Made by a program: the position numbers and the translations under genes
The notes under the pieces: generated by a model
Seen by the model: only the letters and a program-made list of their open reading frames with translations
Told to the model about the DNA's origin: nothing
Database searches by the model: none
Assembly (NCBI GenBank): GCA_030077755.1
Contig: JAQJZZ010000008.1
Span: 2,356,001 to 2,420,000, forward strand
DNA: 64,000 nt
Direction: 5' to 3'
Origin: Filosporella fistucella
Lineage: Eukaryota > Ascomycota > Leotiomycetes > Helotiales
Part shown: positions 44,174 to 55,516 of the stretch, one piece after another
How positions within the stretch are numbered: the first letter of the stretch is position 1
Layout: the number at the start of each line of letters is the position of its first letter

Positions 44174-45623
44174 TGTTTTTGAAGCCACTAAGTGGTTTCA
44201 AGTGGATCATTTATGAGTTGAGAATAGCGATCATTTCGAGGTATTTGTAGTGAGATAAAACACAAGGATAAGTTACTGGTTGATATTGACAAGCTGTTCG
44301 TCATGTCTTTGGAAGGGCGATAGGCAATGCTTGGCATTGCACTTACAGCATGTGTAAGTACTGTATGATGACGCACGAATGGACAGAATTGGCAGGTCAG
44401 TGAGTACATATAATGTTGCCTGACAACAAAGTACGTAACCATATGTTACGATTGTGAGCTTGTGTGAAAATTCAGGCAGCCATCTCTTCAATTTATTATG
44501 ATGGCAATGATTTAATAGAGAAAAGAAAGTGGATTTGTCGATTGAGGCGGTGACAACTACGGGATTTGCCCCATTGGCAGTGCAGAGCATATAGGATGCA
44601 AACGGGCGTTGCAGCGCTGCAATAATATCAGCAGTATTTTTACGTATATTCTTGTATAACCAGACAACAGTCCAGACTCTAGGAGTACCGAGACGAAGGT
44701 CAGATACAGATTAACACAGTTCCCTAGGAAATTCGGCTGTTAGCCGAACGGAGGGGAAAGGGGAAGCACTGGCACTGCTTTGCCGCTCAGACTTGAAGTC
44801 TCATGGGCCAGACATTCATCTATTTTCAACAAGCAGCTCTGCATGTAGACGTAAGTTTGCACGTAACATCACATTAGTGTACTTATCAGAATTCAGAGGA
44901 ATCACAGCACAATCTGTACATTCTTTTGTTTTTGAGTCAAAATTGGATCACCATCGATATGAAGAGATACTTCACCGTTTTGGATGCTGACCGACGGTGC
45001 CCAATTTGAAATCGAACATACCAGATACTTCAAGTGTGGACATCCTAAGCAATGTTTGAGAAGCTTTTACTCGCATTAGCAACAGTGGCATAGAGCCAAG
45101 AATTCCATCTAGGAGAAGGCTCGTGATGGTTATCGCTATAGTCGCACCGAACAATTGGATGTTGTTCAGCTTCCAGATCTTTGTGCAAAATGGGATCCAC
45201 GGTCTTATGACAGATGTGTCCCATGATCGAGTAGCATCAAAGCAATAGGGAAGAGAATGTCCAATGCTGGAACAGGTAAGGCCATTATCATTGCTGACTA
45301 ACAGTCCCTGAGCATTCTCTCCTTTATGCCAAGCCTCAAATGAAGTCATGTCAATGCAATCCAAGATCCAAGTCAATTCGATCGCCGCAATCAAAACTTA
45401 GCAACTCACCTATCATTGGAGGAAACAGCGCGCATAGGAGACTTTAAATATTGAGTAAATTCATAAGGCATCATGTGTGCAGAGGCCGTGCTGCCCAGTA
45501 ATGGCTATTCTTCACCACCTGCGTGGCCATTGCCTCCAAAGCTTGGCTATTCAAGCTTCTTATGTTCCCCTCTTTCCCTTTCTCTCTACTTCATCTTTTT
45601 ATCTTCCAATAAGGTAATTCAGA
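44174..45623. other. intergenic with one possible gene remnant
   Basis: Spacer of 1.45 kb between divergent genes (DAO minus, sorbosone-dehydrogenase-like plus). Apart from the 44975-45352 frame listed separately I see only short frames. The last 100 bases before 45624 are a CT-rich leader. Confidence 0.5.
44972..45352 (-). pseudogene. possible remnant of a Pth11-like membrane protein
   Basis: An open frame from about ATG 45352 to 44972 encodes SWDTSVIRPWIPFCTKIW followed by a hydrophobic run (LFGATIAITITSLLLDGILGSMPLLLM) and a basic cap. The order of a Trp-Asp, a Cys, then a membrane helix ending in MPLLLM resembles the rhodopsin-like domain of fungal Pth11-type receptors, but only one helix region is present. 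It could be a decayed receptor fragment or a chance frame. Confidence 0.2.
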
Positions 45624-47115
45624 ATGCATAGAATAATACCCTGTCTTGCTCTTGGAGCGAGTCTTCTGGATGGTACACAGGCGGCAACCTGCAACCTCAC
45701 ACCCTCTTATACGGCACCAGTCCTTGCGACTGGATGGAAAGCACAGCTGGTTGCAAATAGGCTGAGCGATCCCAGAAGTATAATATTCGATAGCAAGGGA
45801 AATCTGCTGGTTGTTCAGCAAGGAAATGGAATTGTGCATTTGACCTTTGACGATGGAGGCAGCACTTGCCTGGATGTGTCAAGGAAGACAAGTTTGATAA
45901 ATTCAGCATTGGTAATTAGCCCTTCAACCCATTTTATACTCTGCTAACATATCCGTAGCTCAATCATGGCATTGCCCTTTCAGAAGATGGCCGAACTCTA
46001 TACGCCTCCTCCTCAGACGCCGTTTTCTCCTGGTCCTACGATCCCGATGCCGTTTCAGTCGGCAGCTCGAATCAGACACTTATAACTGGCATGAGCAATA
46101 GCGATCATACGACTCGTACACTTTTGCTTTCTCGGAGGGAGCCTGGATGGTTGATAGTCAGCAGAGGAAGTCAATCCAATATGGACTTGGAAGCCGCATC
46201 TATAGAAACTGGTCATTCACAACTCAAAGCCTTCGAAATCAGCAACCTTACATCCTCTTCTACACCGTATGACTTTACTACCTCAGGCCGTCTTCTAGGA
46301 TGGGGTCTACGTAATTCTGTAGGGGTTGCAGAAGAGCCTTTGACGGGTGGTATTTACACTGTTGAGAATTCGGCAGACGAGATTGAGCGTAATAATGTCG
46401 ATATTCATCAAAATAATCCTGGCGAAGAGATGAATTTCCACGGATTTCTCAATTCTACAGACAACCAAGGCGGGAACTATGGATATCCCTATTGCTTTGC
46501 CGTCTGGGATCCGAATATCCCAGATCGGGGAAGCTTGAAAACTGGAAATCAGTTCACACTTGATCAAAATGCTACGATCAACGACACATTTTGCGCTCAG
46601 GAGCGGGTGAGTCCAAGATTGACATTTCAAGCACATATGGCTCCTTTGGATATCATTTTCTTGCCTAACGGAACCCAAGCTTACGTCACTTTCCATGGAA
46701 GCTGGTATTCTCCCTTGCCGCTTGCTGAGAAGACATACTAATATAAATAAGGGATCGATCCGACCCATCTGGCTACAAACTCTCTTCTATAGCCTTCTCT
46801 GCCGGAAACCCCGTCGCTGCATCAGACAGTATGACCGCTGCCGTCGATATCATGTCGAATCCTGATAACTCACGTTGTCCTGGTAATTGCTTCAGACCTG
46901 TTGGATTAGCACTAGATTCCAAGGGACGAATTTTCATGTCAAGTGACTCAACAGGAGAAATTTATGTGATTGATAGAACTACGGCTGCGACCGCCACGAC
47001 TGGAACAGGAACTGCAGCATCGCCGACTGCTAGTGACCAGAATGTTGGTGGGAAATTGACAGTCAGTCTTGAGGTGGCGGCAGCTGCTGTATTTATGGCT
47101 GCGTTGTTGGCCTAA
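45624..47115 (+). CDS. secreted/GPI-anchored sorbosone dehydrogenase-like protein
   Basis: Three exons, 45624-45911, 45959-46704 and 46752-47115, give 465 residues. The last intron (GTATTC to AATAAG, 47 nt) is essential: reading through gives an early stop just after LAEKTY. Residues 1-20 are a signal peptide (cleavage after GTQA). The body is a six-bladed beta-propeller of the sorbosone/glucose dehydrogenase (PQQ-GDH-like) type: DPRSIIFDSKGNLLVVQQG, LNHGIALSEDGRTLYASS, GRLLGWGLRNSVGVA, ENSADEIERNN, PGEEMNFHGF, GGNYGYPYCFA, APLDIIFLPNG, YVTFHGSWDRSDPSGYKLS and RPVGLALDSKGRIFMSSDSTGEIYVI. The C-terminal Ala/Thr-rich spacer and hydrophobic tail (VAAAAVFMAALLA) indicate GPI anchoring. It probably oxidises sugars at the cell surface; cofactor and substrate are not shown by the sequence. 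Confidence 0.88.
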
Positions 47116-47218
47116 GAAATATGCGTTGAAGCTCTTCATTGTGCATATTTTTTTGTATATATCCAAATTATAAAACACCCTTAAAACTTTATCTTTGTAC
47201 ATCAAACCTTTTTCTTTC

Positions 47219-48394
47219 TCAACTTTTATAATTCTCTTCACCCTCCCTCTTCTTCCCTCTTCCATATGTACTTCCAAACCTCTCTCTCATATGTTGTTCC
47301 ACCGTCAACCATTCCTTTTCCTCTCTTTCTCCCTCCTTCAAATCCAGTGGCCTCAACACACAATCTACATTCCCATCAAAGAAGAAAGGAACACTATACC
47401 TATCCTTTCCACTCCTGTTTACTACCCTGTGCAAACTACTCTTATACTTCCCACTCGTCCACATCTGCAACATATCACCTACATTAACTACGTACGCATC
47501 CTTGACAGGCACAACATCAACCCATTTCTCCGTACTATAATCCCAGACTTGCAATCCGCCAACCTGGTCTTGAAGTAAGAGGGTAATGGCGCCGAAGTCG
47601 GTATGGGCGCCTGCTCCGAGTTGCTGGGCGTTATTGCTTTTATCGGGTGGGTAGTGCAGGAGACGAATAGATGCTACGGCGTCGTTGGAGGTGAATTCAT
47701 TGAAGACTTCTGGGCCGTAGGGGAGAGTGGATGCGAGGAGAGAAAGGATCTTTAGGGAGAGGGAGTAGAGGGAGCTGAAGTATTGTTCCATTGGTTGCTA
47801 GGGTCGTTAGATTTGACTTTCTAACGAGCAAAGGGAAGGTACCTTGAATTCTGGCTCAGGGATGAGTGTCGAGGGAGGCCAGAGATTGGGACCCATTAGG
47901 AAAGCATTATTCTGGACTCTGGGGTCTGTAGCTGGGATGTCTTGACCAACGTAGAAGCCCTATTTTATATCAGCGATTTGTTCACCTCTACGCCTCCTAA
48001 CCCCCAGATGGTAAAATGCAAAGAAAGAAAAAAAAAAACATTGAATACAACATACCTCCTTCAAATCCGGCAAAGTTCCCTCCTGTAACCCCTGGCCCCC
48101 AATCAACTCATACCCTCTATTACTAGCGCCCACACTCTTGCCTCTATCCAACTTCAATTTCTCTTCCATAGGCAGCTTGAACAATTTCTCCGAAGCAGCA
48201 AACACATCTTCTTGAAGACTTATTGGAATCCCATGACCAATGAGTTGGAAAAATCCTGTGGTGGTACAAGCTAGTCTAACATCTTCGATTATTTGGAGAG
48301 AGGCTGCTGAGGAGGGGTCGACGAGGTAAGGGGAGATGTCGATGGTGGGGATGTGGAGGGTGGGTGGAGGTGTTGGGGGAGAGGAGTGTGGCAT
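47219..48394 (-). CDS. 2-oxoglutarate/Fe(II)-dependent dioxygenase (IPNS-like)
   Basis: Three exons, 48394-48056, 47959-47843 and 47797-47219, give 344 residues, the normal size for the isopenicillin-N-synthase-like family. The N-terminal DIOX_N domain has IPTIDISPYL and TTGFFQLIGHGIP. The jelly-roll core carries the iron ligands H217 and D219 (AHTDFGAITLL) and H275 (SSLHRVVN), and the 2-oxoglutarate-binding R285-x-S287 (RYSVPFFFDG). The 5' leader starts MPHSSPPTPPPTLHIP. No targeting signal is seen, so it is cytosolic. Such enzymes hydroxylate or desaturate small molecules or degrade 2-oxo-acids; the substrate is unknown. It is convergent with the sorbosone-dehydrogenase-like gene, only about 100 bp apart. 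Confidence 0.88.
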
Positions 48395-49522
48395 TTTCGC
48401 GAGTTTGTGATTTTGCTTGAAATGGTATTCCGATATGAACTCAAAAGTAGAAAGAGGAACTTAACATTTAGATATCAATTTCACATTCCACTTTTAATCT
48501 GAATACACTAGAGAAACATAAGAGCCTCTATCATCAACCTAAGCCTCATTTACCCCACCTTTCAGATACCCAGATAAGATATCCGGATATCGGCGGTCTC
48601 CTTATCCACTTTTGAGGTGTTTCATCGATATGATTGATTGATTGAGGGCTTGGAAATGATTGCGATGTTTGGAAAAGGATGTTCGTTATTGGATGAGGAG
48701 GAGAAGGATAGGGGATCGCCTGTGCGAGGTTGTTGTAGTGAGGAGGTGGAGGAGCGAGCCTTGTGTGGGGTGGGTCAAGAGCAATAGATGATCGGATTGA
48801 GGAATTGTTTTCTCTCTTTGTCCAATGTTTGGACGAAATTTTATACTGCTCAATACTTGAGTAAGTATAGTAGGAGCTCAGGCACAGCGAGGATGTCTAA
48901 ATATTGATTGATTGTCAAAATGGCGATACTTCGATCTGATATGAAGCAAGTACTAGCTATAGAAAATCATCGCTGTCTGCAATTTGAACAATGGAGACAT
49001 GTAGCAAGAGTTCGAAGCTCAGAGCGAGTGATGGAGACGAAGTTGAAGGCGTACCATGAAACCCCTCATCGGCAGTAATATTTTATGGGGAGGGAAACAA
49101 CTTTCGTCTCGCGGGCTGACGCCTGATACAACTTTTTGAAGAAATGATGTAAACGCCAGCAACGGAAGCTGACGGTTTGGTTGGGGACTTGTTATCCCAA
49201 CTTTCGTCAGGAGCTTAGTGATTGGACCATGGCATAAGAATACCATCTCTCGATGAAATCCATATAGCAGATCAGTAATTCAGACACTATACTAGTGCGA
49301 GGCAAGCCCGGGCCAAATTCAAAAGCCAATATCAATATCATTCGCATGCATGAATCAACAGAACCAGCCTCCTCTCAGCATAAACGAATTGAGTCCAGCA
49401 AAAGTGCCTTTGCACAGACATCTATGCCTTGCACAGGGAATTAGATATCTCTTGATTTCTTCATACTAAGCGTCCAAGCTTTTCGTTCCCAAACGCCATG
49501 GTCTCCTCACGCAAAGCACCAT
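48395..49522. other. intergenic, dioxygenase promoter and SEC13 3'UTR
   Basis: Spacer of 1.1 kb between two minus-strand genes. GA/AT-rich with no supported frame or repeat. Confidence 0.5.
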
Positions 49523-50561
49523 CTATTCCTCGATCGTCTTAACACACTCCCATTCTCCTTTCAGGTTCTCTTTCCACAGAGACACCTTGTTATCGCCCGC
49601 ACTAACCGCTAACACATTCCCGCTCAAACTCCAGCTGACTCTCCAAAGCACAACCTCGAAGTTCAGTACCTTGCTGTTCCATACACCAGGTTGGCTTGGG
49701 TCACTTGTCCAGATTCGTACGGTCTTATCTTGACTTGCAGATGCAATGTAGCTCTTTTGCAGAACGGTAGGTGACCATGCAACATCTCGAACCCAATCCG
49801 TATGTCCAATCAATGGTTCCCTCTCCTGCTGATATGTCTGAGAAGCATTATCGAAGCTCCACAATCTCAACATATTATCGCTTCCTCCAGTCACAAATCT
49901 CCGGACTCCTCCTTGTCCACCAGCGCTGCTTACTAGCGATCCAGGACTCGTGCTCGGTGCCCAAGAAACGGAGTTAACTCCAATGCCATGTGCTTGGAAG
50001 ATCTTGTGGTCCATAGAATTATCCTTAAATTCCAACACGCTAACATTTCCATCGCTTGAGGCACATGCAAGTAAACATCCACTCTCATGTGGCGACCAAG
50101 AAATGATATTTACAGACGCGGTGTGAAGTGCGAAATCGAAGACTTTTGTCCATGTTGAACCTTGCTCGCGCCAGATAAAGACCTTTCCATCGTAGCCTGC
50201 TGAAGCAAGAATATTTCCGTACTTTGGATGGGCCCAGGAGACGGACCAGACTGCACCTTCATGGCTGCTGAGTGTCAGTTGGGAAAAGGGATTCAGGGAG
50301 GAACGCATTACCCTTTAAGAGTTTCTGTGAGACGGTGTTGTTCGCCCTCTACCTCAAAGATCTTGACTGTCTTATCTGAGGAGCAGGTTGCAAGACGGCG
50401 GCCGTAGTAATCGAGGACTGCATCGTGCTGCAGAGGTCAGTTTATTCTGAAAATGTTTCAGGAGGATGGAAAGTAGGTGTTTGCGACAAGCGTCAATTGT
50501 GCTGAAAAGGGCATCTTACTATCATATCATCATGACCCGTATTAGAAATAACTTGCGCCAT
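49523..50561 (-). CDS. SEC13: SEC13 COPII coat / nucleoporin WD40 protein
   Basis: Three exons, 50561-50520, 50427-50312 and 50264-49523, give 299 residues, matching yeast Sec13 (297). Exon 1 encodes [14 protein letters not shown] and exon 2 [26 protein letters not shown] repeats follow in order: [96 protein letters not shown] and [27 protein letters not shown]. Six blades are typical; the seventh is supplied in complex by Sec31 or Nup145C. It acts in COPII vesicle budding from the ER and in the nuclear pore Y-complex. The 47-nt second intron ends in tandem CAG, and the downstream CAG is needed for frame. The gene faces PEX20 across a divergent promoter. Confidence 0.96.
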
Positions 50562-51039
50562 CTTGCCGCAAGTTGTGAACTGCTGTTTTCAAGATTTCGT
50601 GGAAGGACAGCTTAATCAAAATGTCGTTGTTGCCCTCTTGCGGCCAGGCTGTTCAAGGAGTTGCTGACGGGACTTACCGTGGCCTTGTTCCAGGCGCCGA
50701 ACTTTAGCCGATGAGAAGGCTGAGGAGCTTGTGACATTCGCCATCGGTCTTTCCAATCTTGGTGGGGAAAACTTGGGGAAGCCGGACTTCACTTTTTCCA
50801 TCCATTCCATATTTTGCCTTATTCAAAATTTAGCGTTGGTACCTCGATACTCCTTTAAAATTCGAAATAATCTTCGAACTTTTGGATACTTATCTTTCGG
50901 ACGATCGATAAGAATCAATCTCTAGACGTTTTTGGAAAGCACGATAGCCTCGGCTTGTTTTTGGTCGATAAATTCTGGACACCACAACAACTACACTTCC
51001 TTTCTACAACTACGACAATACCAAATCGAATCGGGCGCC
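50562..51039. promoter_or_regulatory. divergent SEC13 / PEX20 promoter region
   Basis: About 480 bp separates the two start codons. Pyrimidine-rich leaders flank both genes. The longest frames inside (about 64 codons) are not supported. No single factor site stands out. Confidence 0.5.
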
Positions 51040-52135
51040 ATGGCAGATAGCATGTGTGGGCCGTCTAACGCACTTAACAACTTTCAAAAGCACAGCACCG
51101 TTGACCGTACACTCCAACAAGATAGATTAATCAGCCGGCAATCACCCTCTCAAGTAAGTACAACCTCCATGCACATTTGGAATCTATACTAACAGACCTC
51201 AGGGCTTCCGTTCATCCCCGGGTCCAAATGTAGGCTTGTTAGATAACGAATTCGAATCCTTCCAAGCTGGCCAGCTTCCACTCCATCAAGGACAAGGGCA
51301 CTCACACTTCCATTCTCAGTTTGCACATGCTCCATTACAGCAACAGCCGGGACCACTAAATTGGGCTTCTGACTTCCAACGAATGCACATATCTGCACCT
51401 GCCCCTATTCAACAACAACCTATTAACCACCAGTCGCAACAAAGACATGACACTGGAGGATGGCATCAAGACTTTGCGCGGCAGCATGGTCAAATGGGGG
51501 AGTCAAGCATTGGACAAGTTCCGGGACAAATGAACACACCATTTCCGTACGCTCCTATGAGTGGCATGCATATGGGACAACAGTATTCTGGTGGTTTCAG
51601 TGGACCTCAATTAGGGATGGGAGTGCAACAGCAACAACCAGTTGAAGTTTTTGACGATGAAGCTTTTGCTCGGGCGTTTGATGAGGCGGCAAAGTCTGAG
51701 GTGGAAAATGCAAGGTCAGATGCGAAATCAGAGGCGGAAACAACCGTTTCTTCAGAAATGGAGTCTACCATAGCGGTGACAGAATCTACACAACAATCGA
51801 ACCAAGATCTCGAAATGGGCCAAGATATTATGATTGATGAATCTGCCCGCAGATTAATGGCGGAGGAAGAGGCGTTGCAGAACCAAGAACGTATTGGTTC
51901 AGATACAATTCAAGCCCCAATCAGCAGCGACCCTCAAAATCGTTCAGAGTATGAAGATCCAAACGCGTTGTCTCGTACAGCTGGAGAATTGCTGAATAGC
52001 GTCCGTCATGATCAAAGCACTAAATTTCAAAACAGCCAATTTCTAGAGCTGATGAGGCAATTTCGAGACAAACAGGCAGTTGTTGATGGGGACCGAATTG
52101 TTCCGAACACTGGAGGCATGGCGGTGGAGATTTAA
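51040..52135 (+). CDS. PEX20: PEX20 peroxisomal PTS2 co-receptor
   Basis: Two exons, 51040-51153 and 51203-52135 (49-nt intron with a TACTAAC branch site), give 348 residues. The ATG at 51040 opens MADSMCGPSNALNNF, with the conserved Cys at position 6 that is ubiquitinated for receptor recycling. Two WxxxF motifs that bind Pex13/Pex14 are present, WASDF (92-96) and WHQDF (125-129), in a Gln/His/Gly-rich middle. The FDDEAFARAFDEAAKSE helix (about 174-190) and the C-terminal block RTAGELLNSV, SQFLELMRQFRDK with VVDGDRIV correspond to the PEX7-binding region of filamentous fungal Pex20. It carries PTS2 cargo with PEX7 into peroxisomes and is the ascomycete counterpart of yeast Pex18/21. No TPR domain is present, which separates it from PEX5. 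Confidence 0.95.
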
Positions 52136-53021
52136 TCATAGATTTCTATTCATGTACAATATCATTAATTGATACAGCGTGGACAAATGATCAGCATGAA
52201 CGTGATTAGCAATTGGAGATGATGAATCTGTAAATGGTGCACGTTTTATGAGACATACTTGCGGTGTCACAGATAATCTGGGGAGCATTTGATTTTTTCC
52301 AAAGTGCATTGTAGGGGTGACCTTGAGTTGGCATGTCAGGAGCTCTGGCATTGAAGCGATGTGCAAGTACTATGTGAATTGATCAAGAACGGCATTACGT
52401 CCAGCAAATCCAAAACGGTTAGCATTGATAGAAGATCTCATTTTGGGCAGTGTGATTGAAAGAGAAATTCAATCTTACTCAAGGTAACGAACTGACTGTA
52501 ATGGCTAGCCAGAAGTCATACCCAATTTAATGGTATTAAAACGCCATATCTTGTAACAGTTTGGTATCAAGGCATGTATGTACAGAAAAGGAAAAGAGTG
52601 TGAGGGAATTTGATGCAAGCTAATAGGAAGTATGTTTATTGCCTCCAGCTGTGAAGGGAGTATAAGATCTTCAAGAAAAGCGAAAGAGATTCGTACGAAA
52701 ACCTTCGAATAGGTACAGTCACCTCGCAAGATAATGAGAAACTTTTCTTTTTTGGGAGAGAACAACACGAGCATTATCAAGACATATAATTTTCATAGAT
52801 AGGTTATACCTTGGGTATGTAAAGCTATGATTGCATATATATACATGTGTGTGTGTGTAAGTGGAATTGAGGGAGAAAATATATGCTGGAGCAGATATGT
52901 CAACTCAAATGAATATCTACTATTTGCTGAGAAAATAAGAATACGAGAAGATGACGAGAGGGAGACTCGAACAGAATTTCATGATAAGAATATTGTACCA
53001 AATGTCAAGCAAGGAAATATA

Positions 53022-53280
53022 GTAGTGAATTTCTATCAAGTACAAAACTGAGCCGTGATGCTAGATTCAAGCGGTATGTCGAGTGAGAGCCGTTGCTTTC
53101 ACGTCCACTGCGAATTTTCCTAGAATACTCCCATCGTATCTCTTGAGCTAAGATCCAAAAAAGCGTAAAATACGCAAGTGAATTTCAATCAACTCCAAAA
53201 CTAAGCGGTAAAGAATGCCTCAAACCATATATCGAGTAAGAAGAAAGCACTAGCTTTCACCTCTCCTTGAACCTAATACA
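53022..53280 (+). repeat. diverged tandem duplication, period about 153 bp
   Basis: GTGAATTTC-TATCAAGTACAAAACTGAG (from 53025) recurs as GTGAATTTC-AATCAACTCCAAAACTAAG (from 53178). Later shared parts are TATGTCGAGTGAGA / TATATCGAGTAAGA and GCTTTCACGTCC / GCTTTCACCTCT. Both copies are non-coding. Confidence 0.55.
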
Positions 53281-54220
53281 TCCCTCCGTACTCGTCTCTA
53301 TCCCACCTGTCACGCCGCCCTATCGAAACAACCAAAAACTCAAACAAACCTCACCGACCTTTCCTACCTTGCCTACCAAAATCTAAAAGGAACACGGCTT
53401 CCTCGGACGAATCTTCACCCCACCTCTCCGCACCCCACCACCCTCAAAGCCGAGCCATCCACAAATCCATCATACATACTATCAAACGCTCTTCACCCAT
53501 ACTCCACCCCATTCCCAGAACTCTCCGAGCTTTCCTAGAAACCTGACAAGTCCCGAGCGTTCTTCGGTACTTTAAACTCCCCGTTCCCCGTCCCGCATAC
53601 ATACATACATAACACGAGTATCATAACGTTGTGATATCAAAGCCATGTCAAAGCCATGTCAAAGCCACATAATGACGACTGCTTGTGATTCGAATGCCAT
53701 ATGCCATATCTGTGTTCCGAGCGAGCCGAGAGGGGACGGGAAGGGAAGGCAGAGGGGATGTCGCCACGTAGGTTTTGGGAAATGAAACAAGGAGAGGTGA
53801 GGACGCGTATGAACTGATAATTTGACAGACGAGAGAAGAGGGTAAGGTAGGAGATAGATTCGTATAAGGATTTGAACTGGAGATTTGAGAGAAGAGGAGG
53901 AAGGAAGAGGCAGTGTAAATACCGTACGAACTCCCTCTCGCCTATTTTAAGCCATATAACGTAAATGCCAAAAATAAACTTCTTCTCAACTTTGCAAGGA
54001 AGTAGGAAGAGGCTCATCTACAATATCGAATATGTCTGCCTTGCATGTATTTTCCTCATAATCCTTTCTTCACCTCCTAAATATTCCTCCAGAGCTCGGA
54101 ATTCCGCTCCAAGGTAGGAGAAGCAGGCAAGGAAGGAAATACATTCCTCCGAACCACGGCTGAAGTAAAAGCGCTCTCGTATGGGGAACAAATAGAAATA
54201 ATGCAAGGCGTTGAGGAGGG

Positions 54221-54240
54221 GCTTTGCTTTGCTTTGCTTT
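54221..54240 (+). repeat. (GCTTT)4 microsatellite
   Basis: Four exact tandem copies of GCTTT with flanking partial units. Length variation between strains is likely. Confidence 0.8.
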
Positions 54241-55516
54241 GATATTTACTGTGCCGTTCACTGTGCAACCAAGCAAGCGGTATAGCTAGTATTCGGAGAT
54301 ATGAACCCTCCCGCTTTCTGTTCTAGAAGTCCGATTTCTTTGGGCACGGTACCAGGGGAAATATATCGATACCCAGGCCAGGTAAGATAACATATACAAG
54401 GGGAAGGAAAGGAAATGATGGGACGAACTTCCCGGACCGGAAAAGAATGATTCAATGCTATGCATACCCATCCATCTGAAAATCAAACATCACATCGGAT
54501 ACTTAAACGGACGACGGGGTGATACTAACACCCGAGTAGCGATTATATCTCATGGAAACAGGTATGGCTATCGGAAAGTAGAAAGTTGTTCGGGAGATTT
54601 CTGCATCCATGCTGTGGCACAGTAACGGGTTGGAGGTGTGAAGGGTGGAGGGGTGAAAATCGTTCAAAAGGCTGGTTGTTGTCGAATCGTGACCGAGCTG
54701 GCCAATCGCCGTTGCTTACCGATCGAGAGGCAGGAACGGGAGTGTAACATGAAACGGGGACGTTTTGGTGGAGGCTTGAGGATATATGAGGGAGGGGTAA
54801 GGTATGTATGGAAGCTAGGTCCGATAGGGAGGTATTGATAGAAAATATATCCTTTGATAATTTACGAGGGGATTGTATCGTACGCGCCATCTAAGCGCTT
54901 GATATAGGTAGAAGGAGTATTGATTGTGGCGAGGTAGATTGGAGTTGGGTATGGACGGAGATGGAGACTAGTTGGGAGCGAAAGCGAGTTGGCAGAATAG
55001 GGTTGAATTAATGATATATGCACTGAAAATAGGAGATGCAAGTTGGTTGTTTATGAATAATCATACGTATCATTCAATTTGTCTGTAACTACCGTATTCC
55101 GCTTCTAACAGATACAGGGCATGACGACAATGGAATTTAACTCCATTTATGCGACTGAGCCGCGCTCTTATGTTATAATGATGCCTGATGTTACGGCATC
55201 TGTATCAAAGGGCGGTTGAGATAAAATATGCGGAAGGAAAGGGTTGAAACAGATTAAACACGAGATATATTACATGCGAATAAATTACCCGATTTGGAGT
55301 TTCTACTTCCAATCCACAAATACAAACATCAACACGACAAAAACTGTAAATAACTTGCTGCTGTAAAGATAAACAGAAAAGGAGGGGATGAGGTTACATT
55401 GCATCTCCATATCCGGTAGTTAATTGGCATCAAGACATATCAGAAAAACGTCCTAAGCAGAAGGAATTGGAAGGAAACGTTAAACGTGCCTGCAGCAAAA
55501 AGTCTCCTCTCCTGTG

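Larger units (their letters stand above)
52136..55516. other. start of long gene-poor region with simple repeats
   Basis: No supported gene after PEX20. Contents are a (TG)n run near 52847-52858, a diverged tandem duplication (53022-53280), a C-rich run at 53270-53560, an ATAC repeat at 53604-53620 and a (GCTTT)4 run at 54221-54240. The many short frames (up to 126 codons) are low in complexity and unrecognised. Confidence 0.5.
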
